In this document: piece by piece, positions 37,131-47,461 of the stretch
Numbering within the stretch: position 1 is the stretch's first letter
Layout of the letters: every line of letters begins with the position of its first letter
Source of the DNA: Hyaloperonospora brassicae
Lineage: Eukaryota > Oomycota > Peronosporomycetes > Peronosporales > Peronosporaceae
DNA: 64,000 nucleotides
Direction: 5' to 3'
Assembly (NCBI GenBank): GCA_947650285.1
Contig: CANTFL010001342.1
Coordinates: forward strand, 62,001-126,000
Translations under genes and position numbers: made by a program
Notes under the pieces: model-generated
The model's database searches: none
What the model was told of the DNA's origin: nothing
The model's input: only the letters and a program-made list of their open reading frames with translations

Positions 37131-40100
37131 GCCACATGTGCGACTTGGGATTCTACCGCTAGAGGGTGTGTGACATTAATTCAGCGGCTGCGGCGGCGGA
37201 CGAACCAAAGAGGAAAAGCAGTATTAAGGAGGATCAAGGCTCAGAGCCGAGCGCATCTCTTAACTCGTCAAGAGCGTCTTGCGGTCACAAGCGAGGAGGC
37301 GAGGGAAGAACATTTGGTGCGAATGGGTGACAGGTTGAACCGATCGATGGAACAGATTCGCTGGAACTTTAAACGAGTTTCTGTGTTTGAAAGGGATCAA
37401 ACTGTAACATCCATTCGTAACATTAATGGAGCGGCGTTTACGAGAGGCATGACAACGACAGATCGGTTTGCATCGGAATGGCAACCTATTTTGGGTGCTG
37501 TCCACAATTCGGCACCACCGCAACTTTTGGATGCCCTGTTCAACAACTTTGTAACGATTTTGGAGTCCAGATACTTATCAACGACTGATAATAGTCTGTT
37601 AATGCGAGAAATCGGTCTCAATGAGGTAATCGAAGCCATCGATGCACTAAATCGCCACAAAGCAGCTGGAACCGATGGGCTTAATAATGATTTCTTTAAG
37701 GATACCCAATCCGTACTCGCATCGGCGATGGTCGCTATAGGCAACGAGATCCTTCAGGGCGGTTCCCCACCGCAATCTTTTTTGGATGGGCTGATCATTC
37801 CGTTACGCAAACAGGGGGATTCTGAAGATGCGATGGATTACAGACCATTCGCACTTCTACAAACCAGTTACAAGATATTCGCGAAGGTCATCGCTACGCG
37901 GGTCCAGCGCGTCCTGGGCAAAGTAATTGGAGATTCGCAGCAAGGCTTTGTGCATGGACGGCAGATGCAGAAGACCGTCCTGATGATGATGGCTGTCCTT
38001 AACACTGGTGCAGCCAACCCTGAGGTGGCGGCCATGCACAGTGAAGTGATCCTCTTACTCGACTTTCGCAAGGCGTATGACACCGTTGCCAGAGATTTTC
38101 TTTTCTTAGCGCTCACGCGGTTTGGATTCTCGCCGGAGTTTGTGGATATGATTCGGAAGATTCATAACGGAACTACAGCACAATTTCTAGTCAATGGGGA
38201 GCTTTCGATGACACAGGAAGTGCGCTCGGGTATCCGTCAAGGATGCCCGCTGGCTCCTTTATTATTCATCATAGCAGCGGAAGTGCTTGCGCTGGCAATA
38301 AATGATGACCCTACTGACCCAGGTATCACCGTTCCACATGGAGGAGGCACTCGACACAAATTTTCAGCGTTCGTCGATGATGCAACTGTCTTTTTAAACT
38401 AAGCGAGACATATTTCACGAGTCCTGCAGATCTTGGAACAGTATGGCCGTCTGTCGGGACTTCGGGTGCAACCCCGCAAGAGCAAGCTCCTTTTGCTAAA
38501 TTTGGCGGTCCAATGTGAGGAGGTCTGTGGCATCCCAGTGCTTTGTCACGGAGAAACAACGCGATACTTAGGGTATCTAATTGGTACTGGTGAGCTCACG
38601 GACGTGAATTGGGCAGCACGCATACGCAATGTCCAACGACGTCTTGCCACAGCAACGCAGCTTGCCACAAGTGTCGAGGTCCGTGTCTTGATACTCAATG
38701 TCATCATGCTACCGTCAGTCTTATTCACAGCGGCGGTGTTTGATCTCCCGGCATGGGCTGAAAAACAGCTCCGGAATCTCCAGAAGCAGTTTTTGTGGAA
38801 CTGCTCGACCAGTTCCGAAGCCACGAGGCACAAAATGAACCCGGCGCTCCTTCACGCACCTAAACAAGCAGGCGGTGTCGGGCTCGCTTCTATTGTGATC
38901 GCATGCAAGACTCAGAGATTAAAACATGCTATATTATGGCTCACACAACGCAATGATATCTACTATTCGGCATGGCAAGCGTGGTTCTTTGGTTGGACTG
39001 CGAGCACGGGGCCTGCTATCATATCGCCGCTAGACGACCGATCGTCTCGGCGGTCTCACTCTCGACGGCACACCGGAAATAACCTTGTGCAGCTGCTACA
39101 GCCGTGGCTGGTCCCCAGTATACCAGACCTCGCAAGCAGGAAGCAACGGTACATGGAGGAGCTAGCGAGTCTGTCTTCGACGGCCATCAGCTGGAGTACA
39201 TCGGCGGAATGGATAGTGAAGCTTTCACGACCATTGTCTCGCTGTTCCCGCGCGATGACGGATGAAGAGCAAACCTTTTGGCCCACTTACTGTTGGGCTA
39301 ATAACCCTTGGATATAAGATCGACAGGGAGAACCCCTGATCGATGTCAAGTATAACCAAATCCGACCTTGCGCCATCGAGGAGCTGGGCCTGCGGAGACT
39401 CGAAGTCCACTCCTACTCCATAGTCATCCCCTCGGTCGGTCACAGGTTCCATCAACAGGCCAAGCTGCGTCGCTGGGGGATAGCGATACTGCTGAGTGCG
39501 CCTCATTTGACAGTCGGGGCCAGCCTCCTTGTTCAGCGACCCCTGCGCCTGCGGCACCCACCTGCCTTGGAACGGGCATATGAATGAAGCCTACTAGCAC
39601 AGGGACGTGTCCAGGGGACAGTTGATTGTCCGTACCCGGAGCAGCGAATTCTTATCCAGCTCGAGCAGGAGCAAGACGGTATTCACTGGTTCATCGCGGT
39701 AGACAACGTGGACGATCAGCGAACGGCGATCGACTGTCAGACGCTACGCCGGAGGGAAGCCGCCCAAGGCATCGTCTTTTACGCGCATCCGCACATCCAT
39801 GGACTTCCGTGGAGTGTCCCAGACTCTGTCGCAAACAAACACGTCCAGCGGGCGTTAAAAACCCAACCATTTCGGTTGTTAAAAGGGTCAGGACTTGCAC
39901 ATACTCTACCGGTATCCATGCTCGAGGAGGCAGCGCGTACTAGCGCATGGCAAGCGGGGGCATTATCACAGACACCAGGTTTTCTGTGGGCACACGGCTC
40001 CGAACTAACATCATACCAGGTCTGGGTCTGCTATCGTGTCGCGGTTCGGCAACTAAACCTGTATTTTACGGGGAGGGGGCTTGGCCCTTCTTGCCGCAAG

Positions 40101-40679
40101 CTTCATTGTTGTAGTGGGGAGAACGAGACGCTGGAACACATCTTCTGGGCCTGCCCCTGCGCGCAGTCCTGTTGGCAGAAACTGGTATGCCATTGGACGG
40201 GAGAACGCTGGGGGCAGAATCAGCTCCTCGACTTTCGCTCCAATTGTGCAAGTCGGTCGGCACCGCCGCTATCCAAGGTGGTCGAAGATCGTTTAAGGCG
40301 GAATCATCCGGATGAAGATATAGAATATGCGAAGGTCTGGCGGGGGCTCTGGCGCCTGCTGAGCAGCATCTGTGTAACTACGTTGTGGATTCAACGGAAT
40401 AGAGTCGTTTTCAAACGAGAGGCAGTCACGCTCGCAGAAAGCGTCGAGGAGTTTTGGCAAACAGGCATGCGGCAACTCCGGGCTGTCGCAAAGCGGGAAT
40501 TCCGCAGGACCGAGACGAGAATTCGAGGAGCACGCCTGCTGTTATGTCAAAGCCAACTCGCAAGGCAACCAAGAGAGCCGTCGCCAATGGTGACCAGCCC
40601 CGTACAACCACCGGACTCGAACGAGGCACCGGCGTTGCTTACCAGGCTTAAGATCTATCAGACATCTTGCAACCGGTAA
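37131..40679 (+). pseudogene. LINE-B ORF2: reverse transcriptase and C-terminal domain
   Basis: Same frame as the endonuclease, running to the terminal TAA at 40677-40679. RT blocks are [64 protein letters not shown] (first catalytic Asp), [15 protein letters not shown] and [11 protein letters not shown] (DD pair preceded by Val, as in LINE-A). The thumb follows (TRYLGYLIGTGELTDVNWAA). The C-terminal part has HAPKQAGGVGLAS, YCWANNPWI and the Cys/His tail CRKLHCCSGENETLEHIFWA then C. In-frame stops are at 38400-38402, 39315-39317 (TAA) and 39585-39587 (TGA). About 3.5 kb without an indel is striking beside the scrambled DNA transposons upstream. Confidence 0.85.
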
Positions 40680-40710
40680 TTGGTTAAATAGACAAGTCTG
40701 CTTCTCTCTC

Positions 40711-42217
40711 ACCAGCCACGTGGTGCTTGGTAGAAGTCAGAACGTACAGCTACCGAAGGGGGCCCCATTGACGACAGGTATCGCGATCAGCCGAAGTTAC
40801 TTCCAGCGATAGCCTGAACAGCACATCATAGAACAAAGCCATACGCTAGCGTGGGACAAGACAAAGGCATCCCGGAGATGCACGTGTTGCGACAAAACGA
40901 GGCTTTGTGGGCATTTTGTGGAGGGCACCAGCCACGTGGTGCTTGGTAGAAGTCAGAACGTACAGCTGCTGAAGGGAGCCCCATTGACGACAGGTATCGC
41001 GATCAGCCGAAGTTACTTACAGCGATAGCCTGAACAGCACATCATAGAACAAAGCCATACGCTAGCGTGGGACGCGACAAATGCATCCCGGAGATGCACG
41101 TGTTGCGACAAAACGAGGCTTTGTGGGCATTTTGTGGAGGGCACCAGCCACGTGGTGCTTGGTAGAAGTCAGAACGTACAGCTGCTGAAGGGAGCCCCAT
41201 TGACGACAGGTATCGCGATCAGCCGAAGTTACTTACAGCGATAGCCTGAACAGCACATCATAGAACAAAGCCATACGCTAGCGTGGGACACGACAAAGGC
41301 ATCCCGGAGATGCACGTGTTGCGACAAAACGAGGCTTTGTGGGCATTTTGTGGAGGGCACCAGCCACGTGGTGCTTGGTAGAAGTCAGAACGTACAGCTG
41401 CTGAAGGGAGCCCCATTGACGACAGGTATCGCGATCAGCCGAAGTTACTTACAGCGATAGCCTGAACAGCACATCATAGAACAAAGCCATACGCTAGCGT
41501 GGGACACGACAAAGGCATCCCGGAGATGCACGTGTTGCGACAAAACGAGGCTTTGTGGGCATTTTGTGGAGGGCACCAGCCACGTGGTGCTTGGTAGAAG
41601 TCAGAACGTACAGCTGCTGAAGGGAGCCCCATTGACGACAGGTATCGCGATCAGCCGAAGTTACTTACAGCGATAGCCTGAACAGCACATCATAGAACAA
41701 AGCCATACGCTAGCGTGGGACGCGACAAAGGCATCCCGGAGATGCACGTGTTGCGACAAAACGAGGCTTTGTGGGCATTTTGTGGAGGGCACCAGCCACG
41801 TGGTGCTTGGTAGAAGTCAGAACGTACAGCTGCTGAAGGGAGCCCCATTGACGACAGGTATCGCGATCAGCCGAAGTTACTTACAGCGATAGCCTGAACA
41901 GCACATCATAGAACAAAGCCATACGCTAGCGTGGGACACGACAAAGGCATCCCGGAGATGCACGTGTTGCGACAAAACGAGGCTTTGTGGGCATTTTGTG
42001 GAGGGCACCAGCCACGTGGTGCTTGGTAGAAGTCAGAACGTACAGCTGCTGAAGGGAGCCCCATTGACGACAGGTATCGCGATCAGCCGAAGTTACTTCC
42101 AGCGATAGCCTGAACAGCACATCATAGAACAAAGCCATACGCTAGCGTGGGACACGACAAATGCATCCCGGAGATGCACGTGTTGCGACAAAACGAGGTT
42201 TTGTGGGCATTTTGTGG
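40711..42217 (+). repeat. 216-bp tandem array, right part (units 4-10)
   Basis: Units start at 40711, 40927, 41143, 41359, 41575, 41791 and 42007, every step exactly 216 bp. The units differ by only a few substitutions (for example GACGCGACAAATG versus GACACGACAAAGG). The last unit stops at its position 211. The frame opened by ACC AGC CAC is free of stops apart from one TAG per unit and encodes RCTCCDKTRLCGHF, a Cys/His-rich string. Near-identity of neighbouring units suggests recent expansion or homogenisation. Confidence 0.95.
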
Positions 42218-43219
42218 TCTATCACCTGCTATCGATTTCTTAACCTGTCTTGGGATGCCACGCGTCAGCTTTTTTGATCGTCAAATGGCCAATCGACCTA
42301 GTAGATGCGACTTTTCGGTGCTATCACGGACGCAATCATTATGTGTTGCATGATATTCAATGTTCCACGAGTGCCGTCTACTAGCTGAGTAATAGAGGAC
42401 GTCGTGGTCGCTGAAAACAATGGATCGCATGTTCATGGGGTGCGACAATGGGAACTGATTGTTGAGGAAACGTGTGAATGGAACGTGAGAAGGAGTCGAG
42501 TGTTTTTGTATACTTCCGTGCGTTCACTCTCTCATGCAATTGCAGCGCCTCCGTATATGATCGTTTGAGCCCCCGGTATTATTTTTATATGTAGACATTA
42601 GTCACCGATCGTTAGAACTATGCACCGTCGACGCCGGCGCTAGACTAAACGCTCGAACTGTTCATGAATGCCATGTGTGACACTCACTAGGGGCAGGGGC
42701 CGTCAGGTCGACACATCGCCGCGAAGTAACGCGATGTTGGACTTATGTAATGACAGGCGATTTAAGCGTTCGACACGCGACAGGAAAGTCGATCCGGATG
42801 CCCGACAACAATTGGACAGTTGATTACAACAAGACAGTCGATCTAAGTGCCTTGTATTTCGATACTTGCAGGCTACTCTCACGTTCATCGTAGAATGAAG
42901 AGCGCCGTCGCTTAACTAGCTCTATCAGTTCCATCGCAATCAGGTTCATGTGTTCTCAACAAAAGCTTTCGACCAGAAGGTGTTCCAATGACCGATCGAA
43001 GTATCTGCTAGAGTTGGTGGACGAAGACGTAATTCGTGCCAAACTGCTCGATTCCACTGCGTCAAACTTGGCTTACGTGTGCGTAGCAAGTCTAAGGAGT
43101 ATGTGATTCCTAGCAGGGATCGAAAACATACATCTTGGTTGTAGCACGTGCAGCTAATGCGATTCGCTAATGACCGACTACTAACAAATAAAAATGATAC
43201 GAAGCTGTAGACGAGGGCT
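42218..43219. other. no gene recognised
   Basis: About 1 kb of unique-looking sequence after the array. No open frame has a supported start or domain. Confidence 0.35.
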
Positions 43220-43286
43220 TGTAACGGGGCACGCCCTGTGTTGATACTTTCGGTGAATTTTTATGTAACAAGCTCACCCCGTTACA
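43220..43286 (+). repeat. 67-bp internally deleted LTR (MITE-like)
   Basis: Starts TGTAACGGGGCACGCCC and ends CTCACCCCGTTACA, the two ends of the GypsyA LTR, with nearly all the middle missing. The ends form a 10-bp perfect terminal inverted repeat (TGTAACGGGG). It is flanked by GGGCT and CGGCT, a 4/5 target-duplication match. Confidence 0.55.
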
Positions 43287-43514
43287 CGGCTGGCCTTAGT
43301 CCGTGCAGGCAGAGCCAAGTTTTCAAAATTCCTGAGCATTGCAATCACCTGGCTCTCTGCGTGCAAACACCATGTGACTATTGGGCTGCTGTCGTGTGGT
43401 CGAGCGGCAAAGCATTTCTTGTTCGTTGTAGCGTTGTGCGCATGTCCCTACGCTGTCGCCAAAATGGAGTATTTGTGTGGCGCCCTTCGTTCTTGCGCGC
43501 TACCGTCTACATTG

Positions 43515-43528
43515 TCATTCCGCGTTTT
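43515..43528 (+). promoter_or_regulatory. oomycete initiator (Inr) motif of the secreted-protein gene
   Basis: TCATTCCGCGTTTT matches the published oomycete core-promoter initiator TCATTYYNCAWTTT at 13 of 14 positions. Transcription normally starts at or near its first A, which would give a leader of about 55 nt before the ATG at 43572. That spacing is typical and supports the short start. Confidence 0.6.
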
Positions 43529-43571
43529 GCCAGACCAAGAACAACGACCCAAGCTTCAATCACCACCGACG

Positions 43572-43778
43572 ATGAACGTTTTCCGATCCAACTTTTTCAT
43601 CCTGATTGCTGCTGCTGCCGTCTCCATGTTCGCCGCTACAGCACAGTCCACGTGTGCAGGCACAACACATTGTATTGGTAAACCTCCTTTGGCTGTCAAT
43701 GAAGCAACTGGATTTTGCAAAGATAAGAAAGGCGACGCTCACAAGACATGCTGCCAAAGTAGTTGCGGTCAGGACTAG
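43572..43778 (+). CDS. small secreted cysteine-rich protein (SCR/PcF-like effector candidate)
   Basis: A 68-residue protein. An N-terminal signal peptide (MNVFRSNFFILIAAAAVSMF, then AATA) predicts secretion, with cleavage near residue 24-25. The mature part of about 43 residues has six Cys in the order C-x5-C-x14-C-x10-CC-x3-C, enough for three disulfides. This size and design fit the small cysteine-rich secreted proteins (SCR/PcF type) by which oomycetes act on host plants, but the exact family is not established from sequence alone. The in-frame upstream extension to 43374 is less likely because the Inr lies inside it and the signal peptide starts at 43572. It stands alone between a LINE/satellite block and a gypsy element, a typical setting for fast-evolving effectors. 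No intron or break is seen. It is the only intact protein-coding gene I can support. Confidence 0.75.
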   Translation: MNVFRSNFFILIAAAAVSMFAATAQSTCAGTTHCIGKPPLAVNEATGFCKDKKGDAHKTCCQSSCGQD

Positions 43779-45768
43779 AATGACTGATTCTATGTCACGC
43801 CGTCACGCGGAGCCGTCGTTTCAAGGGCGCGAGTACGGACCTCTCGGAAACGATTCCATGCTGCGCGGGGGCACTTGCCGACCGTCACAAGTACTAGCAG
43901 TCGACTAGAACGGACGTTAAACACAAACAACAAGTAGCCATTGCCTCACAAACTGTCTCGTGGTCATCCAGCGCCTTGCGCTTCTTTGGTCCCCATATCG
44001 CTTGTGAAACAATAGGTGCTCTTGTTGGGTGCTTGCTAATCGCCATGGACCATGATGTATGTGTGTTTGTTTGTATGTACGCGTTACGCACGCCGTCTTG
44101 CCACCAAAGTGACCTAACTTTCGCATGCGTCGAGTTATCTCTCCTGCTCTACATTTCTCCCTACTCTCAGCAGGGTCCAGTAAGCGGCGCGCGCTATAAG
44201 CGCCGCGCTGAAGGCCTGCCAGGCTGCACGATCCTGGCACATTAACAAAGGAAGGACAGGTCTGGGGCCAGTCGACGGCGGTGTCAAGCGATAGGTTTCT
44301 TGCCTTGATCCCTTGGATGTCTATCTTGTCAACAGGCCCCAGGAAGGGTCCTTGTTGCTTGCACCGGGAACAGAGGATGACGCGAACGTACCTTAGCGGA
44401 AATACCGAGACTTCGGGGCGTCCGGCGTGGCGGCGTACATCGTGGCGGCTGGGGGGAAAGCGGCTGGAAAGCGGCTGGAAAGAGGTGTGTAGAGCGAGAG
44501 GAACCCGTCCAAAACTGACAGAGGGCGTTACCCCTACTCGACCAGGATGGACCATGAGGACATGCTGTCATGGGGGCACAACGTGTCGATCAGGCACCTC
44601 GTTGTAATCATAGTCTCAGCGCTTGCAACCAAATGGGCGTGGCGTTGCACGAAGTAGACCCAACGTCCCGGACAGTGCCGAAAGTAAAAGTGTTGTATCC
44701 CTGATACGACAATCGTGTTCTTGTCTCGACTGCCCTACACGCAGCGTTTCGTAGCACTGCAAACACAAGCACAGGGTGCCTGCCATTGAGATGAGGTAAG
44801 CATCCCATCCACGCACGGGTACACGTACATTGTCTGCATTCTATACGCATACGTGGCATCCATAAAGCTCTCACTGTGCCGGCATCAGCATTTTCGTAGT
44901 CCTACATGTTCATACTGCAGCTATAGGCGCTACGGAGTACAGTTATGGTAAAAGCAATCAACAGTACACGTCGGCTTTCTACATGCACCGCATACGATTG
45001 CACACCGTCCGTGTCGTCTATGCATCTGCAATGCGAGTGACGTCGAGCAGCACGTACTTGGCTCTACCTCGCATTCCATAGACCATAAGCACCCAAATCG
45101 TTTTACGTTGCACAACTTTCTTTGTGACGCAAAGATGTAAGACGCCGAGGTCTCAGTGTGCGGTCGTTGCGGTGAAGCGCAGATCCAATTCATGGGCAGC
45201 AAGTGTCGACCGTGCTTGTAGCGCCAACGGTATCATAAAAGACCAAGCTTGAGTCTCAGCAAGGTCTCAATCACCAGCAATACAGCACATGCACAAGCAA
45301 TAGCTCACGCATGACAATCAAAGTCTCACACTTCACTACTATTCGTCCTTGTCTAAGTGTCAAGTAATCCTCTTCGTGCTAGCGCTTAGCGCTGATGATG
45401 ATCCGTTTGAGCTCGAAATACAATAGCGGATCTACTTGTCGATAATGCAGCAATGAGTGCCTTTCTCACCGTCGTTAAGTCGATGTACATGCGCGAGATC
45501 AAAGCGGGACATGTGACGAGAAAGATGCAAAAAAAGCTAAATAATCGAAGGGTTGGAGTTTGACGCAAACTGCTGTCACTGCATCGCCCAGCAGGACGTT
45601 CTCGGTGGTTGTATCAATCCGTCAAACAACATTGACACGATCAGTCGCTTTGTCTCTCAGCTGTGCTTCACCGTGTCAAGCTCGAACGATCGGCCGATGA
45701 TACCGCGGTGGTGAACATTGTGCTGCTTCAGAGACCAATAGCACGGTTTTAAACTACGCAGCACTGTG
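43779..45768. other. no gene recognised
   Basis: About 2 kb of flank between the secreted-protein gene and GypsyA. Long frames exist on both strands over 43917-44607 (212 aa minus, 108 aa plus), but they are mutual shadows with no recognisable domain. A GC-rich inverted repeat, GGCGCGCGCTATAAGCGCC near 44187, is the only structure noted. Confidence 0.4.
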
Positions 45769-46159
45769 TGTAACGGGGCAGCCCGTTACATGGAATTGTC
45801 ACTTTAAAGAAAGTGACAATAAAGAATATGAAGTTGAATATTCTTTGAACAATATCACCAAAGTGGTGATATTGAAGGGTCGACCAAAGAGTCTGTTCAT
45901 TGGTTGATATCTTGATGATATCAATCCACCAATCGCCGCAAGACGCGCGCAATGAGTGGTGACGAGACGTCACCATACAATCAGTTATATTAGCATAATT
46001 AAGTTAAGTCAAACAGAGAGACAGTAGTTAAAAGACTTAATTATATTAATATAACAGTTCTGCTTTTGCCTTACCTACGCTTCCTCGCTTGCCTTGTGTA
46101 CGTCTGTCGGGGCACCGATATCCTTGCGTTAAGTTCACGCAAGGGTGTGCCCCGTTACA
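45769..46159 (+). repeat. GypsyA 5' LTR
   Basis: Begins TGTAACGGGGCAGCCC and ends TGTGCCCCGTTACA, so its ends form a 12-bp near-perfect inverted repeat, long for an LTR. It contains many stem-loops, for example arms TGTAACGGG/CCCGTTACA, GTCACTTT/AAAGTGAC, AATATCACC/GGTGATATT and GGTGACG/CGTCACC. A ~22-bp arm pair, GTTATATTAGCATAATTAAG with its near-complement, lies at about 45983 and 46033. Confidence 0.95.
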
Positions 46160-46161
46160 CC

Positions 46162-46169
46162 TGGTAGCA
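46162..46169 (+). promoter_or_regulatory. GypsyA primer-binding site, tRNA-iMet-like
   Basis: TGGTAGCA starts 2 nt after the LTR. It is complementary to the 3' end of eukaryotic initiator tRNA-Met (UGCUACCA). GypsyB has TGGTAGCC at the same 2-nt spacing. Only 7-8 nt match, so the tRNA identity is an inference. Confidence 0.5.
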
Positions 46170-46203
46170 CTTTGTAGTCCTTCCAAGGACCACAACATCC
46201 AAC

Positions 46204-47461
46204 ATGAACATGTTGGATGATAAAGAGACATTTCACGCCACGCGTGAAGTGTTTACCCATTTCAGTGACATCGAATGGGGTGCGGTAGAACGAATGAGTT
46301 CTACCGTAGGCGAGCTCGCCATTAGCGCCATGTTAAAGTCTCTAGACAGAGACCAACAACATGCCGCTATAGCCAAGTTCATTCAAGGTGAACTTGTTGC
46401 CGAAAGGGAGAAAGTAGCCTTGCTTCACCAGCAAGGCTCTCAACAGGCCGAGCAGTTGAGACAACTCGGTGCTCAACAGACAGAGCTGTTAAGACAGCAG
46501 CAATTCCATGCTGCTGTGGGCGGGACGGCGCATGCGCGTCGTCCCGAGGTCATGAAAGTTGACATCTCCAAGTACAGTGGAGTCCCGGAGGACTCCCTGT
46601 TACTGTGGTTTGTCGAACTCGACAGAGCCCTAAGGGCTCGTCGCGTCGAAGATGAGCAAATGAAACTCACATTTGCTCAGACCCACTTGGCAGGACGTGC
46701 CAAAACTTGGTCCCTGGGGCTCGAGAGTAGCGACCTAAATGTGTTTAGGTCGCTAGATGACTTCAAGTCCCGGCTCAGACAAACGTTTGAGCCGCCACGA
46801 GCTGAGTTCAGGGCTCGTTCAGAGCTCATGAAACTCAAGCAGGGTAAGCGTGATGTGCACGCTTACGCACAACATATACGACTCCTCGCGAGTAGTATAA
46901 CTGCTAACCCAGTACATGAACACACGTTGATTACGGTGTTCATGCAAGGGCTCGCAGAAGGGCCCGTCTAGGAGCCACCTGTTCCGCCTTTAGCTGAATA
47001 CGCTGAAAGATGCGATATCAGCCGCGGAACAGGAAGACTTTAGCATGAGACAGGACCATGCTAGCTCAAACTCTTATCGTCCATTAAGACGACAAGAGAT
47101 CGGAGGTCCAGAACCAATGGACCTCTGCTATGTTGAGAGCGAGAGACCTCTCTCTACAAAAAACAAGCGATTACTGAAGTGCAATCGCTGTCAGAAGTTA
47201 AGGCACTACGCATATGGGTGTAGTGCTCCAATCCCAGTATTAAACAGTACTGAGCGAAATGGACGACCATTTGGCAGAAAGGGCAATGGGCGTGGGTCCA
47301 GCGCTGTTGCGGCTCCGCAACAGCGAGACGGACCATTAAAAATGGTCGGGGTCAGTAGGGGCGGAGCGCCCTACAGATCCAGCAACCTCAAGAGAATTTG
47401 CAAATCTTTTGACGAAAGTTGCTCCAGATACACAACTATTGTGTGTCTCTGCACCTGGTGA
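46204..47461 (+). pseudogene. GypsyA gag with CCHC zinc knuckle
   Basis: Gag forms the particle that packages element RNA. The first frame starts at the ATG 46204 and runs 255 codons to 46971. It has a Gln-rich coiled segment (LLHQQGSQQAEQLRQLGAQQ), then the capsid-type domain (VDISKYSGVPEDSLLLWFVE, LAGRAKTWSLGL and TLITVFMQGLAEGPV). An extra base near 46968 and a TAG at 46991-46993 break it. The second frame continues MRQDHASSNSYRPLRRQ and holds a single knuckle, CNRCQKLRHYAYGC (C-x2-C-x4-H-x4-C). Another frame change after the knuckle leads into protease. Almost every 25-30 bp of this gene contains a short inverted repeat. Confidence 0.85.

Larger units (their letters stand above)
34051..40710 (+). 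mobile_element. LINE-B: 5'-truncated OTU-encoding LINE
   Basis: A 6.7-kb relative of LINE-A inserted at unit position 14 of array unit 4. The target duplication is a perfect 14 bp, ACCAGCCACGTGGT, at 34037-34050 and 40711-40724. It lacks ORF1 and starts within the region just before the OTU domain, the usual result of incomplete reverse transcription. Its proteins differ markedly from LINE-A (roughly half of residues in the RT by eye), so it is a separate subfamily, not a duplicate. The 3' end, like LINE-A's, has no poly(A) and ends CTTCTCTCTC. Confidence 0.85.

Noticed and set aside
25197..40679. RIP-like C-to-T mutation as the cause of LINE stop codons
   Set aside because: Some stops fit CAG/CAA-to-TAG/TAA, but others need G-to-T or G-to-A. 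Too few sites, and RIP is not known in oomycetes.
24630..42217. Direct repeats considered as a CRISPR array
   Set aside because: The 216-bp units abut without spacers, and the context is eukaryotic transposons.
43374..43571. In-frame N-terminal extension of the secreted cysteine-rich protein
   Set aside because: The initiator motif lies within it and a standard signal peptide begins at 43572. The extension would bury the signal peptide.
43917..44607. Long overlapping frames on both strands (212 aa minus, 108 aa plus)
   Set aside because: They overlap each other, have no recognisable domain or signal peptide, and no Inr-like motif precedes either start. Long GC-rich stretches produce such frames by chance.
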